DNA from: Ectocarpus siliculosus
Lineage: Eukaryota > Sar > Phaeophyceae > Ectocarpales > Ectocarpaceae
Assembly (NCBI GenBank): GCA_000310025.1
Contig: FN649751.1
Span: 7,062,775-7,075,294 of the forward strand
Reading direction: 5' to 3'
DNA length: 12,520 bases
Positions 1-7,720 of this stretch are shown here, piece after piece. The notes below the pieces were generated by a model. That model ran no database searches. It was not told the DNA's origin and saw nothing but the letters and a program-made list of their open reading frames with translations. Numbering within the stretch: the stretch's first letter is position 1; each line of letters begins with the position of its first letter. Made by a program: the position numbers and the translations under genes.

Positions 1-311
1 GAAATAACATAAAGAAACTTTTCGACACACCACGAATGGCGGGGTGCGGAAAATACCAACCAATTTCCCATACGGGCATTCATTGCGCTCATGGTGACAT
101 TGACAAGCACTGCAATTAGTGAGAACCAAGGTCCATGAAAACCACGATCGTGTCATCATTACCGCCACAATTCCCAACATACTACACCCTATTACAGTAG
201 GCAGCAGTAACACAGCCAATCTTACTGCAACGTAAACAGAGTTCTGGAAGCGACCACGAACTCCAGCGATAAAACGATGTCCCACGACTACACAAATGTC
301 ACACGACGCAC
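1..311 (-). other. Presumed RNASEH2A intron (partial)
   Basis: It follows the GTGCGT donor at 311-306. On the minus strand I see nothing resembling the next RNase H2 segment (the block after the DSK motif), so the next exon should lie left of the window. Open frames on the plus strand here overlap the exon or are short. Confidence 0.55.
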
Positions 312-779
312 CCTATCAATTCGATCGAAGAGGCTCGTCCTCTGGTCCGACGTTAACGCCTTCGAGTCATCGAAACCCTTGGCCGACATCTCCTTGTCGT
401 CGGCGCAGCTCCAGTACGCTGCTCCGTACGTCATGGGGCCCAGCACAGGCCCCCTTCCCGCCTCGTCGATGCCTAGGATAACGCCTCCCTCTCCGTCGAG
501 TCCCCTACACCGCGGCGGGATCTTGCTGGAAATGAGGGCGGATCCGAAGCAGGCCGTGGGCGAGCTGTGCGCACGGAGAGAGAGCGCAAGGGTTCGAAAA
601 GAGTAACGGAGCAGCGTCGCGTGATCGAGGGCGGTGGAGGTCCAGGGGTGCAGCTTTGGCGTGGCTATTATCGAGTTGTGCGGGACGGATGGCGCCGTGT
701 GTAAGGGATCTGATCCGTGCGTGTTGTCGACTCGTGTTAAGTGTTGAGCTCGAGAGCAGGCTTCCTGTGGCCGACCCAC
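312..779 (-). CDS. RNASEH2A: Ribonuclease H2 subunit A (catalytic), 5' coding exon; gene runs off the left edge
   Basis: Type 2 RNase H catalytic subunit, which cuts the RNA strand of RNA:DNA hybrids and starts removal of single ribonucleotides from nuclear DNA, normally in a trimer with subunits B and C. Seen: a [14 protein letters not shown] block at 473-432. Its Asp and Glu (467-462) are the first two metal-binding catalytic residues of the family, and GRG is the ribose-sensing motif. A second conserved block, [19 protein letters not shown], follows at about 374-318 and closely resembles the fungal enzymes (FDDSKKLT). The exon ends after an Arg codon at 312 with donor GTGCGT, phase 0. Only about the first quarter of a ~300-residue enzyme is here; the two later catalytic Asp residues lie outside. 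The start is unsure. Met at 779 is in frame but gives about 100 unconserved residues before the catalytic block, against ~28 in the human protein. Acceptor-like sites at 565, 526 and 505 allow a separate upstream exon. The family call is near certain; the 5' boundary is weak. Confidence 0.9.
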
Positions 780-1782
780 TTGTTGGCAACCTTCGAACTG
801 CTGTTTGACGCTGTGCTAGCACCCGTGCAGAGGTGAGCAAGCGTTGGGGCAGGGGGGATTGCGCGGGGCGGGGGGATACGCGACGAGTGCGTCCTTCGTG
901 TTTTCAATCGGTATGATGCACGGTGACATTGGTCAACCGACCGCTTGGGGGAAGCACCGGGAAGACGTAGTCATTACCGATTTAGTCTAGACATGGATGC
1001 GGATGCACCTCTGTCGTACGTACAGGCCTTCTGCTTTTTCTCTCTCCTGCTATGACCGCGATACAACTGCTGTACAGACAAGACCGTGAGTTGAGAGGGC
1101 AACGGGCACGATGTAGGTTAAGATACACCTACATTGATAGACGAAAGGACGAGAGGATGCAGGGGCCAACAGACACGGCAGGATTTTGTACACTATCGTA
1201 TGATACAACAGCAGTGCGCATCTCACACCATCGTTTACGAGAGCTGGAAATCTTCAGTCTGATCTATGTACTGCTGTAGCTGAGAAGAATTGCTGCAGGA
1301 AGACGGATCCCACAGCAGTAGACTAGTCGCCTGTCCTTTCAACTCTCAATGTTGGCTCTTAGCTAGGCCCTATCGTGGCGATTTGAGTGTACAAGCACAC
1401 CGGGACGCTACTATGGTCATGGCGGCGTGGTGGACGCTACACCATAGCACAGACACTTACATACCATTTATGATCGAAGAGGTTACCACCGTGTCGAGAC
1501 GAGATGGCGCAAATTCAAATTTCAAACACCTACACCCATTTTGAACCTCACCGCCTAGCGTTCTCTTTTGGCTCTTCACCACCATCATTGGAGTGCTGAA
1601 CGTTCCCTTCAGGCATTGTAAAGCTTGACTGTGTGTGTAAAGCCCAAGTCTCTGTCTCTGCCCCTGCTGGCTGCAGCTGTGGCAGCTGGGCTGGTGAGTT
1701 GTCAAGGCCATGGGGCACCGTCGATCATATCATACTAAAAATTCAATTTTCAAATGTCTATCCTGTCTGTGGGGACCCCTCA

Positions 1783-1832
1783 CATGTTGGGTTGGGCGGG
1801 CTACACAGGCACCTGTTTTGCCACCCAACATG
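1783..1832. repeat. 10-bp perfect inverted repeat with 30-nt loop
   Basis: CATGTTGGGT at 1783-1792 is exactly complementary to ACCCAACATG at 1823-1832. The loop contains a smaller stem, ACAGG/CCTGT. It lies about 850 nt beyond the SEC11 stop, so it could fold in a long 3' UTR or be a remnant of a small foldback element. Confidence 0.5.
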
Positions 1833-2586
1833 GACATGTGTTGTTGTTGGTGTTGCTGTATTCACAGAAAGAAGAGTGGTCGAGAATCGCTTTCTCTGTC
1901 CTTACTCTTGGAGACGAAGAAACAAGGCTGACGTCTTTATTTGTCAATTGTATAGACTACAGGTGTCAAGCATGTAGCTTCGACCGCTTTTGCGAAGGAA
2001 AATACAAAATACCTCTCATCAAAATGCGGTAATGCGGTTGTGTGCGTGTGCCGTCCAATTTACTCTGGGCACCAGTCTTTACACGTTTCGGTACACTGCC
2101 TGGGTGCATCAGCCAAGTTCATGCAGAAAAGGAGGAAGGCTGCGCAAGACTTTTATTGTTTCTCCACCTTGTTTCCTCGGTGATGAATCTTGTCGCGAGA
2201 CCTTTGTCGAGACTGCTGTCGAATAGCCAAGCGCCGAGAAACAACGTGGTGTTGTCGACCTACAGACAAAAATCTTTTGAGAGATTATGAGAGATGTGAC
2301 ACGTAGCTTTACCCTCCCGGCGCATGGAGACCTCATCCCGCCGTTTCTGCTCTCGAAACACTTGTTCCCATCAACGCCCAGTAATTGCAGCTATTCAAAT
2401 GAATAGCCGACCCTGGGCGGACCAGCCCCACGCAGGGCTTTTGTCTCACGGGCGCCATGCAAACTGCATTGCATCAGTACAACTGGTCCCCTTGTCAGCA
2501 TCTAGTAGACATTCAACCCCGACTAAATAAGACGTTCAACGAGCATGTCCTTGAAAAAGCCCGCCACAATCATTCCCGTGCCCCGT

Positions 2587-2639
2587 GTCTCTCTCCCAAC
2601 CCCCCGCTCTCTCTTTCTCTCCGTCCCTCTCCTCTCTCC
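2587..2639. repeat. Pyrimidine tract (purine tract in the SEC11 3' UTR)
   Basis: Nearly pure C/T on the plus strand, made of CTCTCT and CCCC runs. In the SEC11 transcript it would be a GA-rich tract starting about 46 nt after the stop codon. Low-complexity sequence; function unknown. Confidence 0.6.
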
Positions 2640-2685
2640 GCGTGTCGGCTAATGGGGCAGACAGGCAACGCGCGTGCCCGTTTCA

Positions 2686-2740
2686 TCATGCTTCTCGATT
2701 GGTCAGCACGAAAAGTCCCATTAGCCCGACCAGCACATAC
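2686..2740 (-). other. SEC11: SEC11 exon 5 with stop codon
   Basis: Acceptor TCCTCCTCAG at 2741. The first base completes Lys166, then [17 protein letters not shown] and TGA at 2688-2686. This is the expected short C-terminal hydrophobic tail of SEC11 (compare KYxLxGxxGLxVL in plant and animal homologues). Confidence 0.92.
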
Positions 2741-5700
2741 CTGAGGAGGAGAAATCATCGCGAGTATCAAGTGTTGAATTAAGCATGGTTTCACATGGGG
2801 TTTCCGATCATTTTTCGCAAGAAGCAATCCAGGTGGGCGAAGGAAAGAAACTCCAGGAAATGGGCACACGTGCGACAGGGGTGTGCGAGGGAGAGGTGGA
2901 TGAGAGCGTCAGCGCGCAAGCAGCGCGAGAAGCAAACAAGGCGTATTTAGCACACAAATTGGAACATTCGTGTTGGGTTGGATGATACACTCTGCATTTT
3001 GGCAATGTGATGATGATTCCGGGTGCAGCAGCTGCTGTCGCTGCATGGCTATCACGCTATCATTGCCTCACGGTTGTAGCAGCTCACACACATCTGATCA
3101 CGAGGCCATGTGCCTACGAAACTTCGTATCGTAGAGACAACAGGACTAAGAACTTCCCTGCAAAGCGAGCTCTGCTGCTGCTGCCAACCCAATGACTGAT
3201 CCTGGTGTCGTGCGCCTTTGCTGTTTACGACAAACAAGAATGAAACAAGCACCCCCGGTGAGAGCGGCGAAAACGTCCCAAACGCGCCACGACCGAACCA
3301 AAAAACTTTCGTGTTGGCGGTTGACATGCACCAAAGCACGGCTCGTATGCGGTTCTCACTTTAGCGGTGGATAGTCGTTGAGGATGATGGTCACCATCCC
3401 CACGTAACGAAGCGTGCCCCGCGCCCTCCCCAGAATATCTTCCCGACTGAGCCACATCTGCCCCGGCACATACAACCCCCGGTCGTTCACCTGTACCAGT
3501 AGACAGCAACACGGGTAAATTAAACGGTGCCTCGGCTTTAGCGGTGCTACCACAGCAGTATCACTACATACCATGCATTCGACAGCACGAGTGAACACGC
3601 CGCCCGGTGCTGCACCATGGGCGATATGCTACCCCAGCCGTGATCGCAAAGAGCGGCAAGCGGGTGAAGGAAAGGTACGCGGGAGGCAAAGCGAGGGCCA
3701 CAACGCAGCGAGGTGGCCACACGGATGTCCAATCCAGAAGAGAAGGGACCACAACCACAGCCGCAAAAGTACCACGGGCCCCCAATCCCCCTCCCCAAGT
3801 AGACCCGGGCGTGCACCGTCCCAGCTATGTATTTTCGGCATGCGAGGTCAATGGTCTAACGACTGCGGCATGCTTGGCAATGAGTACGCCCCCCAGTAGG
3901 AAGACTGATCCCATATCGGAGCAGATGACCCGCTGTGCGATGCCTTGGTTTGTGACTGGTAGCAATGCCTCCAACCTCTCGCCAAGTAACCTTCGAGACA
4001 ACGGCAGCGGAGAGATACGCACCTTGTTGCTGTCTCCCTTCGTTAGCACTGATATCGACCCGTCAGGCCTACCACGCCGACGGCAAACACACCGGTAACA
4101 ACATAGCAGCACGCACACGCACACAGGCGGGGGAGGGGACAGAAAACGCGGTCGTGCAACGAGAAAGTCAGCCACGACGAAACGTTCATAGGGACTTGGT
4201 TACCCATGGTGCGAGTATGCATAAAATGGCAACACGACAGCAGTAATGTATCCACTCGCGGGGAACAAACCACTACAGCGTGATCAAAACCAACAGCCAG
4301 CACCATGAATGTAAACAATAATAGCGACAAAGCTAGAGGAGGGAACAAGAAACTCTTCCACTCATGCGCTTTCAACAAAAAATGCATGCATTTGTAGCTC
4401 CCGAAACTCACTTTTCGTGCACGTTCATTACCCTGTGAACGATCGGAATCTCCCTGTCCTTAATCTTGAAGACAACCACCTCGCCCGCCCGAAGAGGTTC
4501 ATCCCCGTTGTGGAGGAAGAGAATGTCTCCACGCTGAAACGCCGGCTCCATGGACCCGCTACGGGATCGGTCGAATGAGATAAAAAGCGAGTGGCGGGAG
4601 CGGGCGCGGGGGTGCAGACCGGACGCACATCAAGAACTTGTTTTGGGCTAGCTTAATATGCAATTTGGCATGGAAATGGTACCATCTCGAAAGAGGAGGG
4701 CGGCGATGCCAAGACGGCGACACAGTAAAACGGTCCCCACCTCTATATCCTAAATACCCACTTCTATTCCAGATGCATACCGCACGACTGCTGTCGCGCC
4801 TCCTTGTTGTTGTTGTTGTTTTTGTTGTTTTCACTGGTTAAGCAGTTCCGGTCTCTGCTCAGTACCTTGTAGCATCCGTACTATAACAGTCCCACTGACG
4901 CGGATGCTTTCGGAGGTCACAGGCCAACTACCAAAATGGTACACACTTGTAGAGATAAAAGAACGGAAACACAATGGGCCCAGAAATCCTCAAGCACGAT
5001 AGCAGATGACCAGAGCTAACCGGGAGACGAGCGAACCCGCAAAAGAGAAGAAGAATAGAACAGGAAGGCCCCATCAAAACAAAATGAAAGAGAGTCCATG
5101 GCTCCTGCTGGGTACGCGATGCAAAAATAAACAAAGCTCACAATCAAGGTGGACCAATACTAAGAGTTGCCTGGTCCTATGTTTGTACCCCTACAATTCT
5201 AGGTCGAGGAATATTCGCAGCCGGGGTTACACGGGGCGAGGCATTACCCACACGTGCGCCCAACAGGTGCGGGTGACTCCAGCATCACTCCTGGACAACA
5301 TAAACAGATGCAAACACAACGTCTAAAAAACAACATGATCACATAGGGTGCAATGGCAGGGGAGGGGGGGGGGGTCAGCCACAACAGGTATTGGGACACG
5401 TATCATCTGGCTAGTATTTCTGCCGCCTCTATCATCAGTCCGGCACATACGCATCTCGCTACCCATTCTGCCGTCTCCGTGCTCATCTCCTCGACTGCGG
5501 TGGTGTCCTCTAACTGCGATTTTCGACGCTGCCCCGCCCGGCGCTCGGCGCGAACAGCACACAACTCATCTTACGTCCAGCCTCGAATTCCCGTCGATAC
5601 GTCATATACCCGCGGCCAACCGATCGTTGTCTCCCAACGCTCTCAACATACCGGAAAACAAAACGCAGCAATAATCTTGGGCCCACAAGACTACGCCTTG

Positions 5701-6425
5701 GTGTGGATATCTGCCCGCTGCACCTTGGATCGTCCCCCAAATAAACCGTTTCGTTGGGGCCTACAACAACATAACAATAGTATTATGAGGCAGAGATATG
5801 TCCGCAGCACTATTTGCCTCGAAGGTACTAGGGTTGGCGCTGCGGATAAAAGACAAAGACAAGGGCTTGGTCACATGGCCGCGATGCCTGTGATCTCCTA
5901 ATACTGATGTACGCGTTGACGCCCCTCGCTAGCCCTTGTTCGTTCACATGCATTGTAGCCACCAGGATGATCTTGGCACCAACGACTGCTGTGTCTATAC
6001 AACACAATACCTCTGTGCTGCTAGTTCGCCGCTACTGTTATGCACTTTATCTCTGTGCTACTGGTCAGCCGCTGCACCAGACTGTGCTACTTCATAGTTA
6101 CGGGTAAGACTGCGAGCGGCCGGCGTCGCACGCAGCGTTGCCTCACACCGGGTACCATGCCATATGCAGCATCTTGTGCCTTCCAAGTCTTGAAACGCAA
6201 CGCCAATTGTACTCAAACGTGGACAAGGTCCGCCACGCAATACACGACTTGCCTGAGCACAACGACAACGGGACTCTCCGACTTGGTGACCACCATGAGC
6301 GACTTCCAGATCATGAGAGCGGAGAGCACGATCATGGCCAGGTTCAGCCCCTGGAAAGCGAGCTGCCGCTTGTTGTGCCATAGCTTCTTCAGCTCGTCCA
6401 CCTGTTTATCCACGAAGTCCACCAT
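2686..6425 (-). CDS. SEC11: Signal peptidase complex catalytic subunit SEC11 (complete, five exons)
   Basis: Membrane serine protease of the ER signal peptidase complex; cleaves signal peptides from proteins entering the secretory pathway (MEROPS S26B type). Spliced CDS: complement of 6425-6253, 4558-4412, 4068-4023, 3490-3360, 2740-2686. This is 552 nt and 183 residues, against 179 in human SEC11A. All junctions keep phase and rebuild a protein colinear with the family. Seen: an N-terminal transmembrane helix at about residues 27-46; the SGSMEPAF box with catalytic Ser60; IPIVHRV with catalytic His99; LTKGDSN with Asp119; NDRGLY with Asp125; a C-terminal hydrophobic segment at about 166-179. 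The eukaryotic His replaces the bacterial Lys. NDRGLY instead of DDRGLY is not alarming, since yeast also has Asn-Asp there. Met at 6425 fits the family N-terminus. It is divergent to the PPR gene. Intron 1 has a GC donor. Confidence 0.95.
2741..3359 (-). other. SEC11 intron 4 (619 nt)
   Basis: Donor GTGAGA, acceptor CAG after a pyrimidine-rich TTTCTCCTCCTC stretch. No gene or repeat of note beyond short CTG/CAG runs near 3025-3045 and 3172-3182. Confidence 0.88.
3360..3490 (-). other. SEC11: SEC11 exon 4
   Basis: Acceptor TGGTACAG at 3491. Encodes [14 protein letters not shown] through [12 protein letters not shown], including catalytic Asp125. It ends in phase 2 inside a Lys codon at donor GTGAGA. 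Read through, the frame would stop at once without the family's C-terminal helix, which shows that a further exon is needed. Confidence 0.94.
3491..4022 (-). other. SEC11 intron 3 (532 nt)
   Basis: Donor GTGCGT, acceptor CAG. It contains one ACAGCAGT word at 3552-3559, about 60 nt upstream of the acceptor. Open frames inside it are short and unrelated to known families. Confidence 0.9.
4023..4068 (-). other. SEC11: SEC11 exon 3 (46-nt small exon)
   Basis: Acceptor GTGGTAG, donor GTGCGT. Its first base completes Lys107. It encodes [15 protein letters not shown], matching the conserved LTKGD segment of the family, and ends in phase 0. Its phases at both ends fit only exons 2 and 4. Confidence 0.93.
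4069..4411 (-). other. SEC11 intron 2 (343 nt)
   Basis: Donor GTGAGT, acceptor TAG. Retention would stop translation at the first intron codon (TGA after Lys107). It contains a CA-rich stretch near 4110-4125 and one ACAGCAGT word at 4237-4244. Nothing else seen. Confidence 0.9.
4412..4558 (-). other. SEC11: SEC11 exon 2
   Basis: 147 nt. The acceptor ends CCCGTAG at 4559. The first base completes Ser58, followed at once by GSMEP with the nucleophile Ser60; His99 is also here. Ends in phase 2 within a Lys codon at donor GTGAGT. Confidence 0.95.
4804..4830. repeat. TTG microsatellite
   Basis: About seven TTG units with one T-rich interruption on the plus strand, within SEC11 intron 1 (CAA in the transcript). 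Confidence 0.8.
4864..4918. repeat. Foldback sequence in SEC11 intron 1
   Basis: AGCATCCG (4871-4878) is exactly complementary to CGGATGCT (4901-4908). An outer ACCT/AGGT pair (4864-4867, 4915-4918) extends the stem across an internal loop. Small; no known RNA family recognised. Confidence 0.4.
5364..5374 (+). repeat. G homopolymer (11 nt)
   Basis: Eleven consecutive G on the plus strand in SEC11 intron 1. Confidence 0.9.
6011..6075. repeat. Imperfect direct repeat, 40-bp period
   Basis: The 25 bases from 6011 and the 25 bases from 6051 agree at about 20 positions (both begin CTCTGTGCT and share GCCGCT). Lies in SEC11 intron 1. Confidence 0.55.
6253..6425 (-). other. SEC11: SEC11 exon 1 (coding part)
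   Basis: Encodes residues 1-57 plus two bases of Ser58, including the NKRQL motif and the signal-anchor helix ending in SESPVVVVL. It ends CAG|GCAAGT (donor bases 6252-6251 are GC). The nearest GT donor would break the frame into exon 2. Confidence 0.92.
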
Positions 6426-6764
6426 CCTGCAGAAGACCTTCCTCTCCTTCCGTTTCCCTTGCTACGACGTTGACAATTGAGCCCCCCCGCAAGCTAGCTC
6501 TCGCTCGGTCCTTCCACCTGGCTCCCTCCCTGCGCTGCACCCAATTCTAGCATGGGGGCGCCGTGAATGATTTCAATATTCCTGCGGTACCAACAGTTCC
6601 CCCGAGCCTCCGCCTTTGACACAAAAAATTCAACGTGTTTGTAATTTACAATCGCCGACGAGCAGCAGGTTCGCCACAGCCCGGTACGCCGTGGGGGAGA
6701 GACAGAGACAGTGATAGCAGAGACTCAGAGATAGGCCTGCGTAGAGCGAGAGAAGCGTGGAGCT
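6426..6764. promoter_or_regulatory. Divergent (shared) promoter region between SEC11 and the PPR gene
   Basis: The two genes start back to back, with 339 bp between the SEC11 Met and the upstream PPR Met (498 bp to the downstream Met). The region must hold both transcription starts and both 5' UTRs. A purine-rich stretch at about 6694-6756 (GAGACAGAGACAG and similar) probably belongs to the PPR 5' UTR. An AT-rich patch (6621-6651) lies near the middle. No TATA box or known operator can be called. Confidence 0.6.
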
Positions 6765-6923
6765 ATGGGCCTTGATCGAGGCGGTCGATCGGGAGCAGAT
6801 CAAGGCGGCCGATCCGCTGTAGTTGAGCGCAGCGGTAGCAGTGAGGAGCAGCAAAATCGACAGCACCAGGAACGAGGTGGTGTGATCCCACGACACACGT
6901 ACCGACGGCGCAGACCAGATCGT

Positions 6924-7720
6924 ATGAGCAGAGCATGCACACTCCTGGCGTGTGGCGTGAGCTTGCAGAGCTGGGTTTGCACGGATGGGTTCGCCGGCAA
7001 CGCGTGGAGGTCCTCGCCCAGCGGCAACAAGGCAGAAAAAACTGCAACACATACGTGTGTGGCGGCACCACCCGCGGAGGCCGCCACGGCCGGCTGGCAA
7101 CAAAGGAGACCAGCAGCACGTGTTTTAGCGTCGCGTAGCAGCTGCCGCCGTGTGTCCGGCGCAACGATAGCATGTAGCCGGACCGAGTCCGCCTCTACGC
7201 TCCAGGTGCAAGAGAACGGCGGGGGCGACACGCAGCAGCTGGGGGATGCGCCGTGGGAAGATGGCGAAGGCGCTGCTGCTGATGAGATCGAGGCAGCCGG
7301 GGCAGGAGGAGCGAGCACTCCATCGGGGACAGACGAGGAGGATCGAAGCAAGCGACGTAAGCGCAAGCCGGTCACTGCCAACGGCGGAAGGAACAAGCTG
7401 TTCGACCTCCTGAATGACCTGGAAGGCGGCGGGGGAGGGGGTCTCGAGGCGATCGAGTTGCTGGGCGTGGAGAAGACGGCGCATGGGGTGGGCGGCAGCA
7501 GCAGTAGCATGTTGCTGGAGGGAGCTGCAGGTCAGGAACATGTAGTAGATCATGTGGCGCTCCCACCGCAGCATCAGATGGAAGAGGAGGAGGAGGGGGA
7601 GGAGGAGGGAGCTGAGCAAGAGTTGCTGTCGGAGCCGCGCAAGAAGTCTGCTGGGCGAAAGTTCTCGAGGCGGCAAGGGCGCGTGCCCCCGCTGACGAGG
7701 AGCCAGTCAGAGGAGTGGAG
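6924..7720 (+). other. PPR gene exon 1 (presequence and low-complexity region)
   Basis: Ends GGAG|GTATGT in phase 2. ATG at 6924 is preferred because it opens directly into a hydrophobic segment followed by a Ser/Arg/Ala-rich stretch. The alternative ATG at 6765 opens into a Gly/Arg/Gln-rich stretch. Confidence 0.75.

Larger units (their letters stand above)
780..2685. other. Tandem intergenic region: SEC11 3' flank and RNASEH2A promoter side
   Basis: Both flanking genes are on the minus strand, so this stretch holds the SEC11 3' UTR and terminator (right part) and the RNASEH2A upstream region (left part). All open frames are short and resemble no family I know. G-rich DNA at 845-892 (C-rich on the RNASEH2A sense strand) lies just upstream of the possible RNASEH2A starts. 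The stretch contains a 10-bp inverted repeat (1783-1832), six of the recurrent ACTGCTGT/ACAGCAGT words (797, 1066, 1208, 1270, 1312, 2212), and a pyrimidine tract near the SEC11 stop. No polyadenylation signal can be assigned with confidence. Confidence 0.6.
4559..6252 (-). other. SEC11 intron 1, 1,694 nt, GC-AG type
   Basis: Donor GCAAGT preceded by CAG; acceptor TAG. It contains a TTG/CAA microsatellite (4804-4830), a foldback (4864-4918), an 11-G run (5364-5374 on the plus strand), a 182-codon antisense frame (5353-5901), an imperfect 40-bp-period repeat (6011-6075), and two ACTGCTGT words (4787, 5985). No embedded gene was recognised. Confidence 0.9.

Noticed and set aside
580-604. GGGTTCGAAAAG resembling a tRNA T-arm
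   Set aside because: No matching acceptor, D or anticodon arms around it.
700-830. Plus-strand frame reading [18 protein letters not shown] and ending at a perfect donor (GAG|GTGAGC at about 829)
   Set aside because: It looks protein-like, but there is no ATG, no clear upstream acceptor and no matching downstream exon, and the sequence resembles no family I know. It overlaps the RNASEH2A 5' region on the other strand, so chance is the simpler reading.
1052-2336. Cluster of 70-115-codon frames on both strands in the intergenic region
   Set aside because: Their lengths are as expected by chance, with no conserved motif and no consistent splice-phase links to one another.
6040-6480. Plus-strand open frames opposite SEC11 exon 1
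   Set aside because: They overlap a well-supported coding exon and show no family resemblance; shadows.
6800-7510. 236-codon minus-strand open frame opposite PPR exon 1
   Set aside because: It is almost wholly antisense to a GC-rich coding exon, whose codon use suppresses stops on the other strand, so it is best explained as a shadow.
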